Shown piece after piece: positions 41,983 through 50,295 of a stretch of 53,955 nucleotides of DNA. The notes beneath the pieces were generated by a model, which ran no database searches, was not told where the DNA came from, and saw nothing but the letters and a program-made list of their open reading frames with translations. A program made the translations under genes and the position numbers. Source of the stretch: an uncultured Oscillospiraceae bacterium (GTDB lineage Bacteria; Bacillota; Clostridia; Oscillospirales; Ruminococcaceae); contig CAJUSD010000022.1 in assembly GCA_910589145.1 (NCBI GenBank), positions 1 to 53,955 of the forward strand. Reading direction: 5' to 3'. The stretch's first letter is position 1. The number at the start of each line of letters is the position of its first letter.

Positions 41983-43497
41983 TTATCTTTTGCCCCTTAA
42001 TTTTTTCTTATCTTTTTGCAGCCTTCCCACCAGAAACAGGATAGCAGCTAACGCCAACGATATCCCGCCCGCTGCCCAGGCAACTATCCTCAGCAGGTAT
42101 TTTGGTTTATCATCTTCTGGCGGCTGCGCAGATTCGTTTGCAGGAAGTACTTCCTTTATTTCTTCATCCAATACAGCCGAGGAAGATTCTGACGAACTTT
42201 CGGGCAGAACCTCCACTGGCAAAATAACGTCGTCTTCAGGTTCATCAATATCTTCCATGGTATCAGCAGACATTCTCGGCAGTTCCAGATGCTCAAAAAA
42301 GTCCCCGCCGTTTTCATCTAATCCCACGTTAGTAAAATAAAGCCCAAATTTTCGGCAATCGTAAGGGCCGGAAGCCTCCACCTGGAACCAGTCCTGCTGG
42401 GACACATGGCAGTCAAAAGCCTTAACTGCGGTTTCCAAAGCGGTTTGCCCCTGGAAAAAAGGATTTGCTAAAACAAGATCATCCCATTCCATAACAATTT
42501 GATTTTCATTGTATAGGTGCAGATAAAGCTTAGATGTCTGCCATCCTCCGAACTCCTCGTAGCTTTCCGGGAAATAAGAAGGGTCATTGGTATTTTCAAT
42601 CACTTCAGTTAAACAGAGGGCGTTGAGCATATGCGCCCCATGGCCGTATTCGCCTTTCAAATCATGCCCAATGATAACCAGCGGCTGAAACCTGCGGATC
42701 ATTTCCGTCTGGTACGCCAAAATTTCCTGCTTATTATAAACAGACCTCGCATGATCCAGAGAATTACTGTAAACATCGGGGAATTCCGGTATAATGGGAT
42801 AGCGCCGAATTCCGGCAGTCCATAGGCCGTCAAGCTGCTCATGAAGCCGATAAGGTTCTCCGTTATGGTTTACCATATAGCATACTTGCAGAATCACATC
42901 TCCGCGGGAGGAGTAATAAGGCATTGTCCCTCCAAAATACAGATGCTCGTCGTCTGCATGGGTTGGAAAAAGAAGAAGGTCAGCCGGACCCTCCGGCACC
43001 TCCCACTGCTGAACCCAATCGGGAAGGGAACCCTCCCCCAATATATAAATATCGGCAAGGTATGCCTGGCGGTATTCCCAATGCAGAACAGCCTCTGTGG
43101 CTGGTTCATCTAGCTTAATCGTTTCATGCAGAAATCCGTTTTCCCCGCCAGTATAGGAATTATCCTCTGCGTCAATATACCAAAATTCCGGGGGTGTTCT
43201 CCATACAATATAGAGTGCGGAAATGCGTTCCCCCTCCGGGGCAGTAATTATTATTTCCCCATCATTTACAAAGCTGATAAAAGTATTAGGGTTTCTATCC
43301 GTTAGGGTAGATTCTGCCGCTCCTCCCCCGGTTATGGTCAGGGATGCGCTTTTTGTCAGGTCGGGAGCTTCCAGACTATTGGAATCATCTGCATAAACTG
43401 CGGCTGAAGTGAAAGTTAAAAGCATCCCTATGCCTGCAGCCAAAAACAAAATACAAAAAACTGCACTATACAAAGGCCGTTGAGTCAATTTTATCAT
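41983..43497 (-). CDS. Exported PIG-L family deacetylase
   Basis: The 504-residue protein has a signal peptide (cleavage near VYADD) and an N-terminal beta-sandwich resembling a discoidin or carbohydrate-binding module (about 45-155). A PIG-L/LmbE deacetylase domain follows, with the zinc motif HADDE in LLFPTHADDEHLYFGG and GHDLKGEYGHGAH. Then come an acidic Ser/Glu-rich spacer and a C-terminal membrane segment with a KKKLRGKR tail. It therefore looks tethered outside the membrane. PIG-L enzymes remove acetyl groups from GlcNAc-type sugars; here an exported glycan is the likely substrate. ATG at 43497 has GGAGG at ideal spacing, better than the upstream ATGs. It is first in the glycan cluster. 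Confidence 0.85.
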   Translation of the reverse strand: MIKLTQRPLYSAVFCILFLAAGIGMLLTFTSAAVYADDSNSLEAPDLTKSASLTITGGGAAESTLTDRNPNTFISFVNDGEIIITAPEGERISALYIVWRTPPEFWYIDAEDNSYTGGENGFLHETIKLDEPATEAVLHWEYRQAYLADIYILGEGSLPDWVQQWEVPEGPADLLLFPTHADDEHLYFGGTMPYYSSRGDVILQVCYMVNHNGEPYRLHEQLDGLWTAGIRRYPIIPEFPDVYSNSLDHARSVYNKQEILAYQTEMIRRFQPLVIIGHDLKGEYGHGAHMLNALCLTEVIENTNDPSYFPESYEEFGGWQTSKLYLHLYNENQIVMEWDDLVLANPFFQGQTALETAVKAFDCHVSQQDWFQVEASGPYDCRKFGLYFTNVGLDENGGDFFEHLELPRMSADTMEDIDEPEDDVILPVEVLPESSSESSSAVLDEEIKEVLPANESAQPPEDDKPKYLLRIVAWAAGGISLALAAILFLVGRLQKDKKKLRGKR

Positions 43498-43559
43498 TTT
43501 TTCCTCCATATCTCTGGCTAAAACATCTGGTTCTTTTCTCATATCATACCATGTTTTGG

Positions 43560-43980
43560 GGTAACTGTACAGTTTAAGTTTTTAGAATTATTACCATTGC
43601 TCATGAAAATTTTTGTTTTCTCTTTAAATTGAACTATATTTTAGAAAAATAGTTTTCTAAACCCGTTTGTATTCAACAATGGCTGCAACTTCTGGGGGCT
43701 ACACTGAACTTAAAAATCTGTATTCATAGCCGGGGAAGCTGGAAGGGCGTGGATTTTTCCCGCCAGACAGCGTAGGGCGGTTGTGAATACAGGTTCTAAG
43801 CAGGCGGTATCTCCCGCAAATTAAAATTCGTTGGGTTAAAAGCCTTCTTATTTGCCATTGGTGGTATTCAACTCAGGCTTTACTCCCATGTTTAGCAAAA
43901 CTGGAAAAAAAGCGGGAGAACTGTTCAGCCAGCCCTCCCACTCGAAACATTAATTTGTCAATTCTGTCACTACATCATTA
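43560..43980. other. Intergenic region with possible repeat remnant and terminator
   Basis: No gene was found. A hairpin-like CCCGCC/GGGCGG pair lies near 43759-43780. TCTAAGCAGGCGGTATCTCCCGCAAATTA around 43795 resembles the tail of repeat R. The MCP terminator is probably AGTGGGAGG/CTCCCGCT (43908-43950), followed by T residues on the minus strand. Confidence 0.45.
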
Positions 43981-43982
43981 AA

Positions 43983-45656
43983 TCAATACCTGCCAAGTTG
44001 AAATACATCTGTTAACTGCTTCATAATATTTGCCTGGGCATTAAGCTCCTCACTGGTAGCAGCGCTTTCTTCTGCAGTGGCAGAGTTTGTCTGTACCACA
44101 GCGGTAATCTGGCTGATCTGTCCCTGCACTTCGGAAACAGATTCTGCCTGTGTTTGAGAAGCAACAGCAATTTCGTTTACACTGTCAACAATCTCATGGG
44201 CATTAGACACAACGCCAGAAAGCTGTTCTGCGGTAGCATTAGCAATTTTTGTCCCATCATTGACAGCTTTGATGGAACGCTCAATCAAAACTGTTGTAGA
44301 TTGCGACGCATCTGCACTTTGCCCTGCCAAATTGCGAACCTGGTCAGCAACAACAGCAAACCCTTTTCCTGCATCGCCGGCACGGGCGGCTTCTACCGCA
44401 GCGTTTAAAGCTAAGATATTGGTTTGGAACGCAATATCTTCAATCGTTTTGACAATTTTACTGATTTCGTTGGAGCTGCTGTTAATTTCCTCCATAGCGT
44501 GAATCATTTCATTCATCTTATTATTGCTCTCAATTAACTGATCGCCCATATCAGAAACTTTTTGGCGGACGGTCTGGGCGCTTTCAGCGTTATCAGAAAC
44601 ATGCTGGGAAATTTCCGACATAGTGTTTTCCAGGCTTTCAATTGTGCTCGCCTGCTGTACCGCACCTTGGCTGAGGGCCTGAGCGCCGCTGGACATCTGA
44701 TCGGCTCCAGAAGAAACCTGTTTGGCGCTTTCCTTAATCTCAGACATGGTATGGTTCATCTGTTTAAGAATATCGTTCATAGAGACGCGAATAGAGGTAA
44801 AATCTCCTACATAATCAAGTTGAGGAGATAAAGTCAGGTCACCCTTAGACATAGCCTCCAATATATTGGAAATTTCTCCAATATATCCCCGTAAACGTAA
44901 AATGGTTTTTTCAAAAATATTTGCAAGCTGGCCAATTTCATCATTTGAATGTATATCAATTGCCAAATCATGACCGCTTTTTAACCCTAAATTGCCTTCT
45001 TCCATAGTTTCGGCAATTTTGGTAATCTTCGCCATGGGATAAGAAACGTTCTTTTTCAAGTATGCCGACATAGTGAAAATCCCTAAAATAACTAGGACAG
45101 CCCCTGTAGCCAAAGCATAAACAATCGTCAGGTCAATGTGTTTTAACGCATCTGCACAGGTCACACCGCAGAATACTGCTCCTGCAATCTGTCCAGTTTG
45201 ATCCCTCACAGGTTGATAGGAACCATAAAATTCTGTACCCAGCAGCTCAACACGGCCTACATAATGCTCGCCTTTATGTAAAACCGCATCACGAACTTCC
45301 TCAATCATTTTTGTTCCAACCACGCGTTGGCCATTTTGAACCAAGCTTGTATATAGACGGGTTTCACCTTCAAATATAGTAAATTCAAAGCCCAGTTCCT
45401 CTTTCAGATCATCCAGGAGTTTCGTCATATCCATATCTGGCTCCTGTCTAATCATATATTCCAGCAAATTAGTTCCTTTGAGGCAATTTTCCCGTATCTG
45501 CGACATCATTTGGCTATAGTACATGAAAATACATATAAATGTTATGACAGCAATATTAAACGCCAGCAATACCGCCATCATTTTTCCAACTTTTTGCCCA
45601 ATTCGCCGATACTTGATCTTTGTTTCATGAGTTGAATCTTCTAATGTTTTCATCAT
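43983..45656 (-). CDS. Methyl-accepting chemotaxis protein
   Basis: The protein of about 557 residues has an N-terminal membrane segment (about 25-48) and an extracytoplasmic single-Cache sensor (about 50-175; with LLEYMIRQEPDMDMTKLL and FYGSYQPVRDQTGQIAGAVF). A second membrane segment (about 178-198), HAMP and a signalling hairpin follow. The hairpin has the highly conserved tip ETIEDIAFQTNILALNAAVE (here beginning KTIEDIAFQTN). It senses a small extracellular ligand and controls CheA. There is no C-terminal CheR-tether pentapeptide. ATG at 45656, after TTGGAG, is chosen. No other chemotaxis gene is near. Confidence 0.93.
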   Translation of the reverse strand: MMKTLEDSTHETKIKYRRIGQKVGKMMAVLLAFNIAVITFICIFMYYSQMMSQIRENCLKGTNLLEYMIRQEPDMDMTKLLDDLKEELGFEFTIFEGETRLYTSLVQNGQRVVGTKMIEEVRDAVLHKGEHYVGRVELLGTEFYGSYQPVRDQTGQIAGAVFCGVTCADALKHIDLTIVYALATGAVLVILGIFTMSAYLKKNVSYPMAKITKIAETMEEGNLGLKSGHDLAIDIHSNDEIGQLANIFEKTILRLRGYIGEISNILEAMSKGDLTLSPQLDYVGDFTSIRVSMNDILKQMNHTMSEIKESAKQVSSGADQMSSGAQALSQGAVQQASTIESLENTMSEISQHVSDNAESAQTVRQKVSDMGDQLIESNNKMNEMIHAMEEINSSSNEISKIVKTIEDIAFQTNILALNAAVEAARAGDAGKGFAVVADQVRNLAGQSADASQSTTVLIERSIKAVNDGTKIANATAEQLSGVVSNAHEIVDSVNEIAVASQTQAESVSEVQGQISQITAVVQTNSATAEESAATSEELNAQANIMKQLTDVFQLGRY

Positions 45657-46000
45657 AATTCTCACTCCAACATTTTATAATTATAATAAAATTCCCCTTT
45701 TTACATTATATCAGATTTTAAGAAGATTACCAGTGTTTTTTAAATAATTTTTTAAGTTTTATAAATGTTAAAATCTTCAAATTAAATTCCTAATACTAAA
45801 TTATATTATATTCGAATTAGTAACTATTCTCAATAAAGAATAAAAGATTATAAATGTTTATTAAGCTTTTTATATTTGATTTTTAAGAGCAGCAAGATCT
45901 TTAAAAGATAAACTAAATCTATAAAGAAAAGAGTAAATAACATAAATCCCTGCTTATTAATGAGCAAATAACCTTTTATGTAAAATGAGGAAATAAGGAC

Positions 46001-46028
46001 TTGACAAAATAATTTAATGGGATATAAT
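46001..46028 (+). promoter_or_regulatory. Promoter of the copA-csoR operon
   Basis: TTGACA (46001-46006) and TATAAT (46023-46028) are separated by 16 bp. The transcript would start within the adjacent operator. Confidence 0.85.
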
Positions 46029-46037
46029 AAAGCCATC

Positions 46038-46061
46038 ACCCACCCCCGGAGGGGGAGGGGT
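46038..46061. promoter_or_regulatory. CsoR-type copper operator
   Basis: ACCCACCCCC (46038-46047), a 3-nt centre and GGGGGAGGGGT (46051-46061) form a near-perfect G-tract dyad like known CsoR/RcnR operators. It lies about 10 bp downstream of the -10, so bound CsoR would block initiation. Copper binding to CsoR would release it. Confidence 0.85.
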
Positions 46062-46086
46062 ATTGCAATAGAAAAGGGGCGTTGAT

Positions 46087-48672
46087 ATGCACCAAAAGTT
46101 CCAGGTCACAGGTATGACCTGTGCAGCATGTTCTGCAAGGGTGGAAAAGGCGGTGAAGCAGGTTGCAGGGGTCGAAAACGTTCAAGTAAATCTTTTGTCT
46201 AATTCCATGACAGCAGATTTTGACGCAGAGCAAACCACTTCGGAGGCCATTATCGGAGCAGTAGCCGCAGCAGGATATGGAGCAGAGGTTGAGGAAGGAA
46301 AACGAACTGCTTCTGCAAAAACAAAAAAGACTGCAGCGGAGATTGCCGCAGAAGAACTGCGGAATATGAAAACCCGTTTGATAATATCCTTTTTGTTTTT
46401 TATACCGTTGTTTTATATTTCCATGGGCCATATGGTAGGCCTGCCGCTTCCGAAAGCTCTTGCAGGGATGGAAAATGCAGTTTCCTATGGATTTACACAG
46501 TTCCTTCTCTGCCTGCCGGTAATCTATGTAAACAGAGTGTATTTTCAGCGTGGATTCAGAGCGCTGTGGCACCGTTCGCCGAACATGGATTCTCTGATTG
46601 CCATTGGATCATTTGCGGCGGTTTCCTATGGAGTGTTTGCAATATACCGGATGGGATATGGCATGGGACACGGAAATTGGGATCTGGTTATGAAATACCA
46701 TATGGATTTATATTTTGAATCTTCAGCCACTATCCTGACATTAATAACTCTTGGAAAATTTCTGGAAACCCGTTCCAAGGGACGAACCGGAGAGGCGATT
46801 GCGCGCCTAATGGACCTTGCCCCGAAAACAGCGGCAGTTATTCGTGATGGTGTAGAGAGCATTGTCCCAGTTGAACAGGTCAAAGAAGGCGATATCTTAG
46901 CGGTTCGTCCAGGGCAAAGCGTACCCGTAGACGGTACAATTGTTTCAGGTGCAACCTCGATAGATGAATCAGCTATAACCGGAGAAAGCATCCCTGTAGA
47001 AAAGACAGAAGGCGACAAGGTAATTGCCGCAACCATGAATAAGGCAGGATATTTCACTTTTCGGGCGGAAAAGGTTGGGGATGATACGACCCTTTCTCAA
47101 ATTATCCGGCTGGTGGAGGAAGCGGGCAATTCCAAGGCCCCTATCGCCAAGCTTGCAGATAAAATCAGCGGGGTATTTGTTCCCACGGTTATTGGAATAG
47201 CAGCATTGGCTTTTATAGTTTGGATGTTTTTGGGAAAAAGTTTTGAATTTTCCCTTTCCATTGGAATTGCGGTTTTGGTTATATCCTGCCCGTGCGCCCT
47301 AGGGCTTGCAACGCCGGTTGCAATTATGGTAGGGACCGGAAAAGGAGCGGAATATGGCGTGCTGTTTAAATCTGCGGAGGCTTTGGAGCACGCCCATACC
47401 ATTCAAACTGTGGTTTTAGATAAGACTGGTACGATTACTCAGGGAAAGCCGAAAGTAACCGATGTGATAACAGCCCCTGGAATAAATGCAGACCGGCTGG
47501 CAACATTAGCGGCAGCGTTAGAAAGACCTTCTGAGCACCCGCTTTCAGAGGCAATCCTTGAATACGCCAAAGAAAAAGGGCTTCCAATAGAAACAGCTGA
47601 AGATTTTCAGGCGATATCGGGCCGGGGAATTTCCGCAGCTTATCAGGGGATTTTCTGTCTGGCAGGCAACGCCGCCATGATGCAGGAAAACGGAATTGCG
47701 CTTGGTTCATTGGAAGATGCAGGAAACCGATTGGCACAGGATGGGAAAACGCCCCTTTACTTTGCAGCAGGGGGAAAACCAGTGGGCTTGATTGCAGTAG
47801 CCGATGTTGTAAAACCGACCAGCCGCCAAGCTGTCCAGGAATTAACCAAAATGGGAATAGAAGTGGTTATGCTGACAGGGGATAACCAGCGCACCGCTGA
47901 AGCAATCCGCAAACAGGTAGGGGTCAGCCGGGCTATCTCCGATGTGCTTCCTCAGGACAAAGAGCGGGAAGTCCGGCAGCTTCAGGAAAAGGGCAGAAAA
48001 GTTGCCATGATAGGCGATGGAATCAACGATGCTCCAGCCCTAGCCCGCGCCGATGTGGGAATTGCGATTGGGGCGGGTACTGATGTTGCAATGGAATCTG
48101 CTGACGTTGTTTTAATGAAAAGTGATCTGTTGGATGCAGTAACAGCGATTCAACTAAGCCGGTCTGTTATCCGCAATATTCGTATGAATCTGTTTTGGGC
48201 GTTTTTCTATAATTCTGTCGGGATTCCATTGGCAGCGGGTATTTTTTACAACCTTCTTAACTGGAAGTTGAATCCAATGTTTGCTGCTGCGGCAATGAGT
48301 TTAAGTTCCGTTTGTGTTGTTGCCAATGCCTTAAGGCTAAAACTTTTTAAGCCGGATTTTAAAACGGAAACCGCTTTGGCGGATACCAATACAACTTTCA
48401 TTGTGTCTGGCAGTTCAGAACCAGATGCAATACAAAAAGGAGTCGATTTTAAAATGAAAAAAGCAATTGTTGTTGAAGGAATGATGTGTCAGCACTGCCA
48501 AATGGCTGTTGAAAAGGCTTTGCTTAAAGTGGCGGGGGTTTCAGAGGCTAAAGTTGATTTGGAAAAGAAAACCGCTACGGTTTCTTTGTTGGAAACGGTT
48601 GACGATAAGACTTTGATGGATACTATCACGGAGGCAGGGTATGAACCGAAATCTGTTTCGGTTGTGGAGTAA
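46087..48672 (+). CDS. copA: Copper-translocating P-type ATPase with terminal CopZ-like domain
   Basis: The 861-residue P1B-type ATPase exports Cu(I). It has an N-terminal heavy-metal domain (GMTCAACSARVEK, C12/C15) and eight membrane segments. It also has the GESIPVEK actuator loop, the transport motif SCPCALGLATP, phosphorylation site DKTGTIT, HP loop HPLSEAI and hinge GDGINDAPALARADVG. Unusually, a second metal-binding domain is fused at the C-terminus after a linker, with MMCQHCQMAVEK (C801/C804). This domain begins at an in-frame Met with its own ribosome binding site. AAGGGG precedes the main ATG, and csoR follows 2 nt after the stop. Confidence 0.95.
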   Translation: MHQKFQVTGMTCAACSARVEKAVKQVAGVENVQVNLLSNSMTADFDAEQTTSEAIIGAVAAAGYGAEVEEGKRTASAKTKKTAAEIAAEELRNMKTRLIISFLFFIPLFYISMGHMVGLPLPKALAGMENAVSYGFTQFLLCLPVIYVNRVYFQRGFRALWHRSPNMDSLIAIGSFAAVSYGVFAIYRMGYGMGHGNWDLVMKYHMDLYFESSATILTLITLGKFLETRSKGRTGEAIARLMDLAPKTAAVIRDGVESIVPVEQVKEGDILAVRPGQSVPVDGTIVSGATSIDESAITGESIPVEKTEGDKVIAATMNKAGYFTFRAEKVGDDTTLSQIIRLVEEAGNSKAPIAKLADKISGVFVPTVIGIAALAFIVWMFLGKSFEFSLSIGIAVLVISCPCALGLATPVAIMVGTGKGAEYGVLFKSAEALEHAHTIQTVVLDKTGTITQGKPKVTDVITAPGINADRLATLAAALERPSEHPLSEAILEYAKEKGLPIETAEDFQAISGRGISAAYQGIFCLAGNAAMMQENGIALGSLEDAGNRLAQDGKTPLYFAAGGKPVGLIAVADVVKPTSRQAVQELTKMGIEVVMLTGDNQRTAEAIRKQVGVSRAISDVLPQDKEREVRQLQEKGRKVAMIGDGINDAPALARADVGIAIGAGTDVAMESADVVLMKSDLLDAVTAIQLSRSVIRNIRMNLFWAFFYNSVGIPLAAGIFYNLLNWKLNPMFAAAAMSLSSVCVVANALRLKLFKPDFKTETALADTNTTFIVSGSSEPDAIQKGVDFKMKKAIVVEGMMCQHCQMAVEKALLKVAGVSEAKVDLEKKTATVSLLETVDDKTLMDTITEAGYEPKSVSVVE
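48454..48672 (+). CDS. copZ: Possible internally initiated CopZ-like copper chaperone within copA
   Basis: AAAAAGGAG (48434-48442) lies 11 nt upstream of an in-frame ATG at 48454, inside copA at codon 790. Initiation there would give a 72-residue protein starting MKKAIVVEGMMCQHC, exactly the size and fold of free CopZ, sharing the copA stop codon. The arrangement suggests an ancestral copA-copZ pair fused by loss of a stop codon while keeping the old copZ start. It parallels the dual copA product in E. coli, which arises there by frameshifting. Expression of the short form is inference from the strong site. Confidence 0.6.
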   Translation: MKKAIVVEGMMCQHCQMAVEKALLKVAGVSEAKVDLEKKTATVSLLETVDDKTLMDTITEAGYEPKSVSVVE

Positions 48673-48674
48673 TC

Positions 48675-48938
48675 ATGAAAGCTGATAAGAATCAGGTCTC
48701 CCAAATTTTAAAAACGGCCCGCGGACAAATTGACGGGCTTTTAAAGATGGTTGAAGAAGACCGGTATTGCATTGACATTTCCAACCAGATTTTAGCTGCG
48801 GAAGCATTGCTGAAAAAGGCAAACCGGATGGTTCTTGCCGCCCATTTAAAAGGCTGTGTCAGGAATGCAATGGAGTCAAAAGAAGGCGCGGAAAAAATAG
48901 ATGAATTTATCAGCGTTCTGGAAAAAATGGAACGGTAA
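48675..48938 (+). CDS. csoR: Copper-sensing repressor CsoR
   Basis: The 87-residue all-helical DUF156 repressor has the Cu(I) ligand set C32-H57-C61 (DRYCIDIS, LAAHLKGC) and the leading RGQIDGLLKMVEEDRYC signature. It represses its own operon through the G-tract dyad upstream of copA. Its ATG is 2 nt after the copA stop, with GGAG inside the last copA codons, so it is translationally coupled. Placement last in the operon gives negative feedback. Confidence 0.94.
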   Translation: MKADKNQVSQILKTARGQIDGLLKMVEEDRYCIDISNQILAAEALLKKANRMVLAAHLKGCVRNAMESKEGAEKIDEFISVLEKMER

Positions 48939-48962
48939 AACGTAAAACATATTTTAAAAGCT

Positions 48963-49025
48963 TTGGCGGTTAGAGGGTGTTGCAGAAGTGGCTGCATACG
49001 CTTTGACCGCCAGATTCGTTTTTCT
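48963..49025 (+). terminator. Probable terminator after csoR
   Basis: TGGCGGT (from 48965) pairs with ACCGCCA (ending 49012) around a branched interior with GCAG/CTGC, then GATTCGTTTTTC. Confidence 0.5.
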
Positions 49026-49151
49026 AAGAACCTGTCAGAAATGAAAGCAATGTTAAATATTTATGTATAATTCCGCATATATGTGGCAAAATACCATAGA
49101 AAATGATACAATATGAAAAAATGTTTTGTCATCATTATGGAGGACATTGCC

Positions 49152-50219
49152 ATGAAAAAAAATAGGTATGACTTAATGGATCAAAAAAAGTACACAACAT
49201 TATTATTATCAGCGCTTTTAACAATGTCTCCTTTTATGGGAGGATGTATGCGTGTTTTACCGGAAGATTATTCTTCGGCTTCGTCAGTTTCTTCTGATTC
49301 CAGTTCCCAATCCATATCTGCTCCTGAAATTCAGGAGGTAATCCCCTCCTCCAGTTCTGAGCCATCCTCCCTTTCTTCCAGCGAGATTCCCTCGTCCAGC
49401 TCATCAGAGCCAGAAAAGGATGAAACATCCTCCTCTTACGTTCCTGCTATGAGTGCGGACTATGAACAATTAGAGAATATTTCCAACGAGAAAATTCTTT
49501 GGGGGCCAGGCGTACAGCGCGATGATCTTGGACGGCCTTATGGTTCTACTAACTGCCAGGACAGTTATGGAAAATATTGTTCCTATTTTATTGCGCCTAA
49601 TCCCGATAAGGTTTATTTAACTTTTGACGAGGGATATGAAGCTGAAGGCAGATATACTGAAAAGATTTTAGATGTTTTGAAGGAAAAAGATGCTAAAGCA
49701 GTATTCTTTATTACCGGAGATTATGCCCGCAGGTGCGGGGACTTGGTTCAACGGATGATAGACGAGGGGCATATTGTAGGCAGCCATAGCTGGAACCATC
49801 CCTCTATGCCAACCCGTTCCATTGAGCAGGCTGCGGAGGAATTGTCCAAGCTCCATGATTATGTGAAAGAAAATTTTAACTACGATATGACCCTTTTCCG
49901 TTTCCCAATGGGGGAATTCAGTGAAAGGACATTGGCGTTGGTTCAGGATATGGGGTACCAATCTGTTTTTTGGTCTTTTGCATATAAAGATTGGGAGACG
50001 GATAATCAGCCGGAACCATCAGGGGCTTTAAAGAAAGTTGTAGATTCAGCCCATCCGGGAGCGATTTATTTGCTTCATGCTGTTTCTTCGACCAATGCAA
50101 ATATTTTGGGAGATGCCATTGACCAGTTAAGGGAAAAGGGATATACCGTTTCCCCCTATGACCTGCCATATTTTGAAAGAGATGAAGCAAAGGAAGATAA
50201 AAAAGCTAATTCCTATTGA
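49152..50219 (+). CDS. PdaA-like polysaccharide deacetylase, probable lipoprotein
   Basis: The 355-residue protein has a basic N-terminus and a hydrophobic segment ending MGGC, a loose lipobox that would make it a lipoprotein. A Ser-rich spacer (about residues 35-95) and a NodB-type deacetylase domain follow. The domain has motif 1 as TFDEGYE, the zinc pair HSWNHP, RFPMGEFSE and LLHAVS near the end. The DEGYE form is close to PdaA (usually DNGYE), which deacetylates muramic acid to form delta-lactam in spore cortex. ATG at 49152 is chosen, since GGAGG is 8 nt upstream; an earlier in-frame start at 49113 is less supported. gpr follows, consistent with sporulation. Confidence 0.85.
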   Translation: MKKNRYDLMDQKKYTTLLLSALLTMSPFMGGCMRVLPEDYSSASSVSSDSSSQSISAPEIQEVIPSSSSEPSSLSSSEIPSSSSSEPEKDETSSSYVPAMSADYEQLENISNEKILWGPGVQRDDLGRPYGSTNCQDSYGKYCSYFIAPNPDKVYLTFDEGYEAEGRYTEKILDVLKEKDAKAVFFITGDYARRCGDLVQRMIDEGHIVGSHSWNHPSMPTRSIEQAAEELSKLHDYVKENFNYDMTLFRFPMGEFSERTLALVQDMGYQSVFWSFAYKDWETDNQPEPSGALKKVVDSAHPGAIYLLHAVSSTNANILGDAIDQLREKGYTVSPYDLPYFERDEAKEDKKANSY

Positions 50220-50233
50220 CTTCACATAAAAAT

Positions 50234-50278
50234 AGAAAAAGACGCTGTGAAACAAAAAATTCCAGCGTCTTTTTTATT
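50234..50278 (+). terminator. Terminator between the deacetylase gene and gpr
   Basis: AAAGACGCTG pairs with CAGCGTCTTT around a 19-nt A-rich loop with TTTTTT after it. Only about 18 nt then remain before the gpr ATG. Confidence 0.8.
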
Positions 50279-50295
50279 GAAGGAGAATACAGTCA

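Noticed and set aside
45848..46039. AT-rich minus-strand frame encoding a hydrophobic 63-residue peptide
   Set aside because: It overlaps the copA promoter, is composed of Leu/Lys/Ile as expected of AT-rich noise, and shows no ribosome binding site.
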